From Sulfuritalea sp. (GTDB lineage Bacteria; Pseudomonadota; Gammaproteobacteria; Burkholderiales; Rhodocyclaceae): 64,000 bases of DNA. Position numbers and translations under genes: made by a program. This document shows positions 24,520-33,232 of this stretch, piece after piece; the stretch's first letter is position 1; the number at the start of each line of letters is the position of its first letter. The notes under the pieces are model-generated. The model was not told the DNA's origin, searched no databases, and saw nothing but the letters and a program-made list of their open reading frames with translations. The stretch spans positions 79,432 to 143,431 of the forward strand of contig JAMPYF010000005.1 in the NCBI GenBank assembly GCA_023700805.1, in the 5' to 3' direction.

Positions 24520-25791
24520 ATGAGTTCGATATTTTCCCGCGGCCGGCTGCTGCTCTGGGGCGCCTGCCTGGTGGTCGCGATAGCCCTGCCGCTGGTATTC
24601 AAGAGCGGCTTCATGCTCTCGCTGCTATGCCAGATCGGCATCATGGTGGTGTTCGCGCTGTCCTACAACATGCTGCTGGGCCAGACCGGCCTGCTCTCCT
24701 TCGGCCATGCCGTGTATTACGGCCTCGGCGCCTTCATCACCATGCACACGCTGAACCTGATCGGCAAGGACGGCAGCCCGCTGGTGGTGGCGCTGCTGCC
24801 GCTGGTCGGCGGCCTTGCCGGCATGCTGGCCGGCGTCGTGCTCGGCTATGTGACGACCAAGAAGGCCGGCACCACCTTCGCCATGATTTCGCTCGGCATC
24901 GGCGAACTGGTCGCCGCCTGCGCGCTGATGTTCCCCGGCTTCTTCGGCGGCGAAGGCGGCGTCTCGGGCAACCGCGTGATCGCCAAGCAGGCCTTCCTCG
25001 GCTTCACCTGGGGGCCGCAGGTCGAGATGTACGGCCTGATCGTGGCCTGGGCCTTCCTTGCCACCGTCGCCATGTTCGCCCTGACGCAGACGCCGCTGGG
25101 GCGCATGGCCAACGCGGTGCGCGACAACCCCGAGCGCGCCGAGTTCGTCGGCTACGACACGCAGCGCGTGCGCTACCTGATGCTGATTCTCTCGGGTCTC
25201 TTCGCCGGCATCGCGGGCGGCCTCACGGCGCTCAACTACGAAATCGTCACCGCCGAGACGCTGAACGCCCATACCTCGGGCGTGGTGCTCTTGATGACCT
25301 TCGTCGGCGGCATCGGCTTCTTCTACGGGCCGATCATCGGCGCGATCCTGATCAGCGTGATGCAGATCGTGATCGGCGGCATGACGCATGCGTGGCTGCT
25401 CTACTTCGGCCTGTTCTTCCTGTTCATGGTGCTGATGGCACCGGGCGGCATCGCCAGCGTCATCACCGTGCAGCACAAGCTGTGGCAGGCCGGCCTGCTG
25501 GGCCGCATGCTGCCGCATTACCTGGCCACGGCCCTGCCCGTGCTGGTGCTCCTGGCCGGCCTGGTCGGCCTGATCGAAATGGGCTATGCGCTGTTGGCCG
25601 GCGAAGGAGTTGGCGCTGGCGACACGGCGACCAAGGTCATGGGCATGCAATTGCAGTTGAATGCGCCCGAACCCTGGGCGGCGGCACTGGCCACCGCGGC
25701 GCTGGGCCTGCTGCTGACGCGCTGGATCGGCGGCCGCACCCGCGTGGCCTGGAACGCCGCGCTCGCCGCCTTGCATGGAGACAAGGCATGA
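24520..25791 (+). CDS. ABC transporter permease, LivM type
   Basis: This 423-residue permease has the LivM core (VFALSYNMLLGQTGLLSFGHAVYYGLGAF; LSGLFAGIAGGLTALNYEIV) and a longer than usual C-terminal part with two extra hydrophobic segments after about residue 330. The ATG at 24520 is chosen. A frame extending to GTG 24415 would add a Pro/Gly-rich stretch encoded by a dispersed GC-rich repeat. The stop overlaps the next start (ATGA). Confidence 0.88.
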   Translation: MSSIFSRGRLLLWGACLVVAIALPLVFKSGFMLSLLCQIGIMVVFALSYNMLLGQTGLLSFGHAVYYGLGAFITMHTLNLIGKDGSPLVVALLPLVGGLAGMLAGVVLGYVTTKKAGTTFAMISLGIGELVAACALMFPGFFGGEGGVSGNRVIAKQAFLGFTWGPQVEMYGLIVAWAFLATVAMFALTQTPLGRMANAVRDNPERAEFVGYDTQRVRYLMLILSGLFAGIAGGLTALNYEIVTAETLNAHTSGVVLLMTFVGGIGFFYGPIIGAILISVMQIVIGGMTHAWLLYFGLFFLFMVLMAPGGIASVITVQHKLWQAGLLGRMLPHYLATALPVLVLLAGLVGLIEMGYALLAGEGVGAGDTATKVMGMQLQLNAPEPWAAALATAALGLLLTRWIGGRTRVAWNAALAALHGDKA

Positions 25792-26549
25792 ACGCCCCTG
25801 CGATCCGCATCAGCGGCCTCAGGAAGAACTTCGGCGCCAGCGAAATCATTCGCGGCGTCGATCTCGACATCCATCGTGGCGAACGCCACGCCATCATCGG
25901 CCCCAACGGCGCCGGCAAGTCCACGCTGTTCCACCTGATCAGCGCGCGCCTGCCGGTCACCGCCGGAGCGATCGAACTCAAGGGCGAGAACGTGGTCGGC
26001 CTCAAGCCTTTCGAGATCGCGCGCCGCGGCCTCTCGCGCAGCTTCCAGATCACCAACATCTTCCACAACCTCTCGGTGTTCGAGAACCTGCGCTGTGCGG
26101 TGTTGTGGTCGTTAGGCTACCGCTACTCCTTCTGGCAGCGCCTGGCCGGACTCAAGGATGCGCGCCAGCGCGCCGAAGCCGTGATGGAGGACATCGGCCT
26201 GACCCGCCGCCGCGACACGCCGGCCGGCATCCTGTCCTACGCCGAACAGCGCGCGCTGGAGATCGGCATCACGATCGCCAGCGGCGCCGACGTGATCCTG
26301 CTCGACGAGCCCACGGCCGGCATGAGCAACACCGAGACCGAGGAAGCCGTGGCGATGATCCGCCGCGTCACCGAGGGCAAGACCCTGGTCATGGTCGAGC
26401 ACGACATGGGCGTGGTGTTCGGCCTCGCCGACCGCATCTCGGTGCTGGTCTACGGCGAGATCATCGCCACCGACGCGCCCGCCGCGATACGCTGCAACGC
26501 GGCGGTGCAGGAAGCCTATCTTGGAACCAGTGTGAACCACCATGAGTGA
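25788..26549 (+). CDS. ABC transporter ATP-binding protein, LivG type
   Basis: This 253-residue ATPase has Walker A GPNGAGKST, Walker B DVILLDEPTAGM, and a LivG-style signature region LSYAEQRALEIG in place of a strict LSGGQ, which is usual for this subfamily. The ATG overlaps the permease stop, and the end overlaps the next ATPase start, so all are co-translated. It hydrolyses ATP to drive import. Confidence 0.92.
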   Translation: MNAPAIRISGLRKNFGASEIIRGVDLDIHRGERHAIIGPNGAGKSTLFHLISARLPVTAGAIELKGENVVGLKPFEIARRGLSRSFQITNIFHNLSVFENLRCAVLWSLGYRYSFWQRLAGLKDARQRAEAVMEDIGLTRRRDTPAGILSYAEQRALEIGITIASGADVILLDEPTAGMSNTETEEAVAMIRRVTEGKTLVMVEHDMGVVFGLADRISVLVYGEIIATDAPAAIRCNAAVQEAYLGTSVNHHE

Positions 26550-27258
26550 AGCCGTTTCGCCCATGCTGCAAGTCAGCGACCTCCATGCCTACTACGGCAA
26601 GAGCCATGTCCTGCATGGCGTCAATCTGCATGTCAATCCCGGCGAGATCGTCTGCCTCCTGGGCAGGAACGGCGTCGGCCGCTCGACCACGGCCAAGGCC
26701 GTGATGGGTCAGGTCGTGGCCCGCGGCGGCATCCGCTTCAAGGGCGAGGAAATCCTTGGCCTGAAGGCCTACGAAATCGCCCGCCTCGGCGTCGGCTACG
26801 TGCCGGAAGACCGCTCGATCTTTCCCGACCTGACGGTGCGGCAGAACCTGATGCTGGGCGTCAAGGACAGCAAGGCCGTCGGGCGCTGGAACATCGACGA
26901 CATGTATGCGCTGTTCCCGCGCCTCAAGGAGCGCGACGGCACTCCCGGCGGCGTGCTCTCGGGCGGCGAGCAGCAGATGCTGACCCTGTGCCGCACGCTG
27001 ATGGGTGACCCCGACCTGATCATGATCGACGAGCCGACCGAGGGCCTGGCGCCGAAGATCGTCGAGCAGGTCGGCCAGTTTCTCGAGGAGATCAAGAAGC
27101 GCGGCATCTCTATCCTGCTGATCGAACAGAAGCTGGCCATCGCGCTCGACATATCGGAACGCCTCTACCTGATGGGCCACGGCCGCATCGTCTTCGAAGG
27201 CACCCCGGCCGATCTCAAGAACAACGCGGCCATCCGCAAGGAATGGCTGGAAGTGTGA
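26542..27258 (+). CDS. ABC transporter ATP-binding protein, LivF type, with Arg in Walker A
   Basis: This 238-residue ATPase is the second of the heterodimer. The signature LSGGEQQML and Walker B DLIMIDEPTEGLAP are normal, but Walker A reads GRNGVGR47ST, with Arg in place of the invariant Lys. The paired LivG has a standard GKST. I recall GRST variants in some LivF-like proteins, so it may be tolerated, with one ATP site weakened. Overlaps the livG stop by eight bases. Confidence 0.9.
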   Translation: MSEAVSPMLQVSDLHAYYGKSHVLHGVNLHVNPGEIVCLLGRNGVGRSTTAKAVMGQVVARGGIRFKGEEILGLKAYEIARLGVGYVPEDRSIFPDLTVRQNLMLGVKDSKAVGRWNIDDMYALFPRLKERDGTPGGVLSGGEQQMLTLCRTLMGDPDLIMIDEPTEGLAPKIVEQVGQFLEEIKKRGISILLIEQKLAIALDISERLYLMGHGRIVFEGTPADLKNNAAIRKEWLEV

Positions 27259-27286
27259 AACCCGATAATCTCAGCAAGGAGCACCC

Positions 27287-29371
27287 ATGAGCAGCGCCAA
27301 TTATGAAATGCACGGCAGCACCGCCGTCATCAAACTCGACAACCCGCCGGTCAACGGCCTCGGCTACGAGCTGCGCCGCGGCATCGTCGCCGGCATCGAC
27401 CGCGCGAGCGCCGATCCCGCGGTCAAGGCCGTGGTCCTGATCGGCTCCGACCGCGCCTTCTCGGGCGGCGCCGACATCCGCGAATTCGGCTCGCCGAAGT
27501 CCTATGCCGAACCCAACCTGCTGACCGTGATCCGCATCGTCGAGGCCTGCCCCAAACCGGTCGTCGCGGCGATCGGCGGCGTCTGCATGGGCGGCGGACT
27601 GGAATTGACACTGGGCGCCCACTTCCGCGTCGCCATCGCCGGCGCTTCGATCGCCCTTCCCGAAATCAAGCTGGGCTTGCTGCCCGGCGCCGGCGGCACA
27701 CAACGCATGCCACGCATCATCGGCGTCGAAGCCGCGCTGAACCTGATCCTGTCGGGCACCCCGGTGCCCTCCGAGAAGTTCAAGGGCACGCCGCTGTTCG
27801 ACGAATTCATCGAGGGCGACCTGCTCGAGGGCGCGCTGGCCTTCGCCGACAAGGTGGCCGCCGAGAAGCGGCCGCTCAAGCGCATCCGCGACATCAGGAT
27901 CGACCAGCCCAACCACGAGGCCTTCTTCCAGTTCTCGCGCAACATGGTCAAGGGCGTCGCCGGCCCCTTCCCCGCGCCCTTCAAGTGCATCGACGCGGTG
28001 CAGGCCGCCGTGACCAAGCCCTTCGACGAAGGCATGAAGCTCGAGCGCAGCTACTTCATCGAGATGATGGGCACGCCCGAGTCGCGCGCCCTGCGCCATG
28101 CCTTCATCGGCGAGCGCGCCGCCTCGAAGATTCCCGACGTGCCCGACGACACCCCGGCGCGCAAGATCGCCAAGGTGGGCGTGATCGGCGCCGGCACCAT
28201 GGGCGGCGGCATCACCATGAACTTCCTGAATGCCGGCATTCCCGTCACCATGCTCGAAATGAAGCAGGAAGCCCTGGACCGCGGCATCGCCACGATCCGC
28301 AAGAACTACGAAAACTCCATGAAGAAGGGCAAGCTGACCCAGGAGAAGCTGGACCAGCGCATGGGCCTGCTGATCGGCACCCTGTCCTATGACGATTTCA
28401 GGGACGCCGACCTGATCATCGAGGCCGTATTCGAGGAAATCGGCGTCAAGGAAGCCGTGTTCAAGCAGCTCGACGAGATCGCCAAGCCCGGCGCGATCCT
28501 CGCCTCCAACACCTCGACACTGGACGTAAACAAGATCGCCAACTTCACCAAGCGTCCGCAGGACGTCGTCGGCATGCACTTCTTCAGCCCGGCCAACGTG
28601 ATGAAGCTGCTCGAAGTGGTGCGCGGCGCGGCGACGGCCAAGGATGTCATGGCCACGGTGATGCAGGTGGCGAAGAAGATCAGGAAGACGGCTGTGGTCT
28701 CGGGCGTCTGCGACGGCTTCATCGGCAACCGCATGATCGAGCACTACGGCCGCGTCGCCGGCTTCCTGCTCGAAGAAGGCGCGACGCCGGCGCAGGTCGA
28801 CAAGGCCCTGGAAAAATGGGGCATGGCCATGGGCCCCTTCCGCATGGGCGACCTGGCCGGCAACGACATCGGCTGGGCGATCCGCAAGCGCCGCTATGTC
28901 GAGAAGCCCTCGATCCGCTACGCCAAGTTCGCCGACAGGCTTTGCGAGCAGGGCCGCTACGGCCAGAAGACCGGCAAGGGCTGGTACCTCTACAAGGCCG
29001 GCGACCGCAAGGCCATTCCCGATCCCGAGGTCGACCGGATGCTGGAGGACTACCGCAAGGAACTGGGCATCACGCCGCGCAAGATTTCCGACGCCGAGAT
29101 CGTCCAGCGCTGCATCTACGCGCTGGTCAATGAAGGCGCGCGCATCCTCGAAGAGGGCATCGCCGCGCGCGCTTCCGACATCGACATGATCTACCTGACC
29201 GGCTACGGCTTCCCGCTGTTCCGCGGCGGCCCGATGCTGTATGCCGACGAGGTGGGCCTCTACAACGTGGCGCGGACCATGCAGGAATTCGCCGCCAGTT
29301 CCGGCGACGCCTTCTGGGAACCGGCGCCGCTGATAGCCAAGCGCGTCGCCGAAGGCAAATCGCTTACTTGA
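27287..29371 (+). CDS. Bifunctional enoyl-CoA hydratase/3-hydroxyacyl-CoA dehydrogenase (FadJ-like)
   Basis: This 694-residue fusion has an N-terminal crotonase domain (AFSGGADIREF, GGVCMGGGLELTLGAHFRVA, residues about 1-190), then an NAD-binding domain (KVGVIGAGTMGGGI from about 296) and C-terminal HAD domain. The catalytic His431 lies in GMHFFSPAN, with its Glu in LLEVVRG. It performs the hydration and NAD-linked oxidation steps of beta-oxidation. AAGGAG precedes the ATG, 28 bases after livF. It is the intact relative of the His-less homologue at 18007 and most likely handles the acid imported by the transporter. Confidence 0.92.
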   Translation: MSSANYEMHGSTAVIKLDNPPVNGLGYELRRGIVAGIDRASADPAVKAVVLIGSDRAFSGGADIREFGSPKSYAEPNLLTVIRIVEACPKPVVAAIGGVCMGGGLELTLGAHFRVAIAGASIALPEIKLGLLPGAGGTQRMPRIIGVEAALNLILSGTPVPSEKFKGTPLFDEFIEGDLLEGALAFADKVAAEKRPLKRIRDIRIDQPNHEAFFQFSRNMVKGVAGPFPAPFKCIDAVQAAVTKPFDEGMKLERSYFIEMMGTPESRALRHAFIGERAASKIPDVPDDTPARKIAKVGVIGAGTMGGGITMNFLNAGIPVTMLEMKQEALDRGIATIRKNYENSMKKGKLTQEKLDQRMGLLIGTLSYDDFRDADLIIEAVFEEIGVKEAVFKQLDEIAKPGAILASNTSTLDVNKIANFTKRPQDVVGMHFFSPANVMKLLEVVRGAATAKDVMATVMQVAKKIRKTAVVSGVCDGFIGNRMIEHYGRVAGFLLEEGATPAQVDKALEKWGMAMGPFRMGDLAGNDIGWAIRKRRYVEKPSIRYAKFADRLCEQGRYGQKTGKGWYLYKAGDRKAIPDPEVDRMLEDYRKELGITPRKISDAEIVQRCIYALVNEGARILEEGIAARASDIDMIYLTGYGFPLFRGGPMLYADEVGLYNVARTMQEFAASSGDAFWEPAPLIAKRVAEGKSLT

Positions 29372-29382
29372 AAGATCTTTAA

Positions 29383-29482
29383 CCACCAAGACACCAAGTA
29401 CACCAAGAAGCACCAAGAAATTCAAAATCATTCGTAGTCGGTTTTCTTGGTGCACCTTGGTGCCCTTGGTGTCTTGGTGGTG
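29383..29482. repeat. Palindromic CACCAAG repeat element (copy 1)
   Basis: About 100 bases forming a large imperfect inverted repeat. Its left arm is built from CACCAAG units and its right arm from CTTGGTG units, around an unrelated centre. The outer ends CCACCAAGACACCAAG are shared with copies at 30692 and 33092. It fills the gap before the thiolase gene. Confidence 0.9.
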
Positions 29483-29499
29483 AAAAAAGGAGTTTAAAA

Positions 29500-30678
29500 A
29501 TGACTGATGCCGTTATCGTATCCACCGCCCGTACCGGACTCGCCAAGTCCTGGAAGGGCGCTTTCAACATGACGCACGGCGCCACGCTCGGCGCGCATGC
29601 CGTGAAGCATGCCGTGGCCCGTGCCAAACTCGACCCGGCCGAGGTCGAGGACGTGCTGATGGGCTGCGCCACGCCCGAAGGCGCCACCGGCTCCAACATC
29701 GCGCGCCAGATCGCGCTGGCCGCCGGGCTGCCGGTGACGGTACCGGGCGCCACGGTCAACCGCTTCTGTTCCTCGGGCCTGCAGACCATCGCCATGGCCG
29801 CGCAACGCATCATCGCCGGCGAGTGCGACATCCTCGTCGCCGGCGGCGTCGAGAGCATTTCCTGCGTGCAGCAGGAAGCCAACCGCCACATGATCGCCGA
29901 CCCCGCGCTGCTGAAGATCAAGCCCGAGGTGTACTGGACCATGCTGCAGACCGCCGAACAGGTGGCCAAGCGCTACAAGATCGCCAAGGAGCGGCAGGAC
30001 GAGTACGGCGTGAACAGCCAGTTGCGCGCCGCCGCCGGCCAGGCCGCCGGCAAGTTTGCCGACGAGATCGTGCCGATGACCGTGACCATGGGCGTCGCCG
30101 ACAAGGCCACCGGCGCCTTGGGGACCCGCGAAGTCACCATCGCCGCCGACGAAGGCATCCGGCCCGACACCACTTTGGAAGGCGTGTCCAAGATCCGCTC
30201 GGCCCTGCCCGGCGGCGTCATCACCGCCGGCAACGCCAGCCAGTTCTCCGACGGTTCCTCGGCTGCCGTGGTGATGAACGCGAAGCTCGCCGAACAGCGC
30301 GGCCTGACGCCGCTGGGTATTTTCCGCGGCTTCGCGGTGGCCGGCTGCGAGCCCGACGAAATGGGCATCGGCCCCGTGTTCGCCATCCCGAAGCTGCTGA
30401 AGAAGGCCGGCCTGACGGTGAAGGACATCGACCTCTGGGAACTCAACGAAGCCTTCGCCGTGCAGGTGCTGTACTGCGCCGACACGCTGGGCATCCCGAT
30501 GGACCGGCTCAACGTCAATGGCGGCGCGATCGCCGTCGGCCACCCCTACGGCGTTTCCGGCGCGCGCCTGACCGGCCATGCGCTGATCGAAGGCAAGCGG
30601 CGCGGCGCGAAACTCGTCGTCGTCACCATGTGCATCGGCGGCGGACAGGGCGCGGCCGGTTTGTTCGAAGTGGTTTAG
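29500..30678 (+). CDS. Acetyl-CoA C-acyltransferase (thiolase)
   Basis: This 392-residue thiolase has the nucleophile Cys90 in [10 protein letters not shown], the [16 protein letters not shown]is motif and the C-terminal [11 protein letters not shown]ys, so all catalytic residues are present. It cleaves 3-ketoacyl-CoA to acetyl-CoA and a shortened acyl-CoA. AGGAG lies upstream of the ATG, right after the palindromic repeat. It completes the beta-oxidation steps begun by the fusion protein. Confidence 0.93.
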   Translation: MTDAVIVSTARTGLAKSWKGAFNMTHGATLGAHAVKHAVARAKLDPAEVEDVLMGCATPEGATGSNIARQIALAAGLPVTVPGATVNRFCSSGLQTIAMAAQRIIAGECDILVAGGVESISCVQQEANRHMIADPALLKIKPEVYWTMLQTAEQVAKRYKIAKERQDEYGVNSQLRAAAGQAAGKFADEIVPMTVTMGVADKATGALGTREVTIAADEGIRPDTTLEGVSKIRSALPGGVITAGNASQFSDGSSAAVVMNAKLAEQRGLTPLGIFRGFAVAGCEPDEMGIGPVFAIPKLLKKAGLTVKDIDLWELNEAFAVQVLYCADTLGIPMDRLNVNGGAIAVGHPYGVSGARLTGHALIEGKRRGAKLVVVTMCIGGGQGAAGLFEVV

Positions 30679-30691
30679 GGACAAACCTTTT

Positions 30692-30770
30692 CACCACCAA
30701 GACAGCAAGTTCACCAAGAGGCACCAAGAAAACCTGACTTGTGATTGCAGTTCTTGGTGTCTTGGTGGTG
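30692..30770. repeat. Palindromic CACCAAG repeat element (copy 2)
   Basis: A 79-base shorter copy of the element at 29383, with outer arms CACCACCAAGAC and GTCTTGGTGGTG. It lies between the thiolase and SDR genes. Confidence 0.9.
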
Positions 30771-30808
30771 AAGATTTCTCTTTTGCAGCGTAGTTTGAAA
30801 GGATTCTC

Positions 30809-31582
30809 ATGAGCGTCAAACAATTATTCGATCTGACCGGCAAGGTCGCGATCATCACCGGCGGTTCGCGCGGCCTCGGACTGCAGATGGCCGAGGCACT
30901 CGGTGAGATGGGCGCCAGGCTCGCCATCACGGCGCGCAAGGCCGACGAACTGGCCGAAGCCAAGGCCCATCTCGAAAAGCTCGGCGTCGAGGTGCTCACC
31001 GTGACCAACGACTTGTCCAAGTTCGACCAGATCCCCGGCCTCGTCAGCGCCGTGCTCGACCATTACGGCAGGATCGACATCCTGGTGAACAACGCGGGCG
31101 CCACCTGGGGCGCGCCGGCCGAGGACCACCCGAACGAAGCCTGGCTGAAGGTGATCAACCTCAACGTCAATGGCATGTTCTTCCTGACCCGCGAAGTCGG
31201 CAAGCGCGCCTTCATTCCGCAGCGTTCGGGCAAGGTCATCGTCACCGCCTCGATCGCCGGGCTGCGCGGCAACCCGCCCGACATGCAGACCATCGCCTAC
31301 AACACCAGCAAGGGCGCCGACGTGAATTTCGTGCGCGCCCTGGCCGCCGAATGGGGCAAGTACAACATCAACGTCAATGCCATCTGCCCCGGCTTCTTCC
31401 CCTCCAAGATGGCCAGCGGCATCATGGAAAAGCTCGGCGACCGCATCATCGCCGGCACCGCGCTGGGCCGCGTCGGCGGCGACGAAGACCTCAAGGGCGC
31501 GGTGGTCTTCCTCGCCTCGGAGGCCGGCCGCCATGTCACCGGACATTCGCTCGCCGTAGACGGCGGCAGCCTGTCGTTCTAG
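30809..31582 (+). CDS. Short-chain dehydrogenase/reductase
   Basis: This 257-residue classical SDR has the cofactor motif TGGSRGLG, the NNAG strand, Ser in TASIAG, and the catalytic YNTSK (Tyr-x3-Lys). It ends with the usual VTGHSLAVDGG. It is likely to oxidise or reduce a hydroxyl/keto group on the acyl-CoA. In the Lva pathway an SDR reduces the 4-keto acyl-CoA before the kinase acts, and the presence of a kinase and an acyl-CoA dehydrogenase here makes the same role attractive. AAAGGA precedes the ATG. Confidence 0.9.
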   Translation: MSVKQLFDLTGKVAIITGGSRGLGLQMAEALGEMGARLAITARKADELAEAKAHLEKLGVEVLTVTNDLSKFDQIPGLVSAVLDHYGRIDILVNNAGATWGAPAEDHPNEAWLKVINLNVNGMFFLTREVGKRAFIPQRSGKVIVTASIAGLRGNPPDMQTIAYNTSKGADVNFVRALAAEWGKYNINVNAICPGFFPSKMASGIMEKLGDRIIAGTALGRVGGDEDLKGAVVFLASEAGRHVTGHSLAVDGGSLSF

Positions 31583-31593
31583 GCGCAACAGCC

Positions 31594-32025
31594 ATGAGCG
31601 GCGCGGCCGACTTCTTCGGCCTCAAGGTGCCCTTTCTCGCGCATCTCGGCGTCAAGGCCGAGATGGCCGAGGGCGGGCGCTCGCGCATCTCGCTGGAACT
31701 GCGCCCGGAACTGATGAACAGCTTCGAGGTATCGCACGGCGGCGTCATCATGACCATGCTCGACGTGGCCATGGCGGTCGCCGCGCGCACCACGCACGAA
31801 CACGTCGGCGGCATCATGACGGTGGACATGTCGCTCAGCTTCATCCGCTCGGCGAAGGGCCGCATCGTCGCCGAGGGCCGCCTGCTGCGCGGCGGCAATT
31901 CCTTGCACTTTTGCGAAGGCGAGGCCTTCGACGAATCCGGCGAACTGGTGGCCAAGTCGCTGGGCACCTTCAAGCTGCGCCGCGAGGCCCGCAGCAAGTC
32001 GGAACAGGCGCAAGATTCGCCGTAG
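31594..32025 (+). CDS. PaaI-type hotdog thioesterase
   Basis: This 143-residue single hotdog domain has the motif VSHGGVIMTMLDVAMAVAA and the strand MTVDMSLSFIRSAKGRIVAEGRLL, typical of PaaI-family acyl-CoA thioesterases. It may release stalled acyl-CoAs and recycle CoA. The gene starts 11 bases after the SDR stop. A longer upstream frame is only a shadow of the SDR gene. Confidence 0.85.
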   Translation: MSGAADFFGLKVPFLAHLGVKAEMAEGGRSRISLELRPELMNSFEVSHGGVIMTMLDVAMAVAARTTHEHVGGIMTVDMSLSFIRSAKGRIVAEGRLLRGGNSLHFCEGEAFDESGELVAKSLGTFKLRREARSKSEQAQDSP

Positions 32026-32026
32026 C

Positions 32027-32043
32027 GTCAGCGCCAACTCTTG
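32027..32043 (+). repeat. Dispersed 17-mer GTCAGCGCCAACTCTTG
   Basis: One of at least eight copies in the window of the motif GCCAGCGCCAACTCTTG or a close variant. This copy has T for C at position 2 and lies right after the thioesterase stop. Confidence 0.7.
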
Positions 32044-32074
32044 CAAGCAAACCAATAAAAGGAAGCTCCCCGCC

Positions 32075-33070
32075 ATGGAAAAGAACCAGAAGATCGTCCT
32101 CGCCAACCGCCCCGCCGCCTGGGTCGAGGAAAGCAATTTCCGCCTCGAAGAATCCGACATTCCGGAACCCGGTGCCAACCAGGTGCTGGTCAGAAACCAC
32201 TGGCTTTCGCTCGACCCCTACATGCGCGGCCGCATGTCCGACGCCAAGTCCTATGCCACGCCGGTCCAGATCGGCGAGGTCATGGTGGGCGGCACGGCCG
32301 GCGAAGTCCTCAAGTCGAACCATCCGAAGTTCGCCGTCGGCGACAAGGTGGTCGGCCCGCTGGGCTGGCAGCTCTATGGCGTGGCCGACGGCGGCGCCTT
32401 GCAGAAGGTCGATGACAGCGCGATTCCGCTGTCGGCCTGGCTCGGCCCGGTCGGCATGCCCGGCGTCACGGCCTGGGTCGGCCTGCTCGACATCTGCGCG
32501 CCGAAGCCCGGCGAAACCGTGGTGGTCACCGCCGCCTCGGGCGCGGTGGGCAGCGTGGTCGGGCAACTGGCGAAGATCCACGGCGCACGCGCGGTCGGCA
32601 TCGCCGGCGGCGCCGAGAAGTGCCGCTACGTGGTCGACGAACTCGGCTTCGATGCCTGCATCGACTACAAGGCCGGCAAGCTGCGCGAAGACCTCAAGGC
32701 CGCGACACCGAAGGGCATCGACTGCGTGTTCGAGAACGTCGGCGGCGAGATTTTCGACACCCTGCTGACGCGCATGAATCCCTTCTCGCGCATCGCCGTC
32801 TGCGGCCTGATCGCGCAGTACAACTCTGCCCCCTACCCGATGCAGAACATCGGCTCGGTGCTGATCAACCGCATCAAGATGCAGGGCTTCATCGTCTCCG
32901 ACGACCTGACGCGCTGGCCGCCAGCGCTGAAGGAAATCGCCGGCCACGTCGCCGCCGGCCGCATCAAGTATCGCGAGAGCGTGGCCCACGGCCTAGCCAA
33001 TGCGCCGGCCGCCTTCATCAGCCTGTTGAAGGGCGGCAACTTCGGCAAGCAGTTGGTAAAGCTGACGTAG
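32075..33070 (+). CDS. MDR-family NADP-dependent oxidoreductase (CurA/PTGR-like)
   Basis: This 331-residue zinc-free medium-chain reductase starts MEKNQKIVLANRPAAWV and has SLDPYMRGRMSDA and the nucleotide motif AASGAVGSVVGQLAK. Close families reduce the double bond of 2-alkenals, 2-enones or enoyl compounds with NADPH. AAAAGGAAG is upstream. Within this operon it may saturate an enone or enoyl intermediate. The substrate is unknown. Confidence 0.88.
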   Translation: MEKNQKIVLANRPAAWVEESNFRLEESDIPEPGANQVLVRNHWLSLDPYMRGRMSDAKSYATPVQIGEVMVGGTAGEVLKSNHPKFAVGDKVVGPLGWQLYGVADGGALQKVDDSAIPLSAWLGPVGMPGVTAWVGLLDICAPKPGETVVVTAASGAVGSVVGQLAKIHGARAVGIAGGAEKCRYVVDELGFDACIDYKAGKLREDLKAATPKGIDCVFENVGGEIFDTLLTRMNPFSRIAVCGLIAQYNSAPYPMQNIGSVLINRIKMQGFIVSDDLTRWPPALKEIAGHVAAGRIKYRESVAHGLANAPAAFISLLKGGNFGKQLVKLT

Positions 33071-33091
33071 AGCCAGAAAATGGAAAAACTT

Positions 33092-33194
33092 CACCACCAA
33101 GACACCAAGTACACCAAGGGACACCAAGGAAACCTGAACAGTGAACGCTCTTGCCCTTCTTGGTGCATCTTTGTGCCCTTGGTGTCTTGGTGGT
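33092..33194. repeat. Palindromic CACCAAG repeat element (copy 3)
   Basis: A 103-base copy of the element at 29383 with the same CACCACCAAGACACCAAGTA left end and GGTGTCTTGGTGGT right end, located between the MDR and kinase genes. Confidence 0.9.
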
Positions 33195-33232
33195 TAAAGA
33201 TTTGAACTCTTCTCACGAAATGTAGCGACTAA

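Noticed and set aside
24477..26549. A 690-codon frame joining livM and livG
   Set aside because: The first two-thirds is livM read in the wrong frame; the real ATPase starts at 25788, overlapping the permease stop.
29383..29482. CRISPR-like array of CACCAAG units
   Set aside because: The units are 7 bases, partly inverted, with no regular spacers, and the whole block is a palindrome repeated elsewhere. There are no cas genes.
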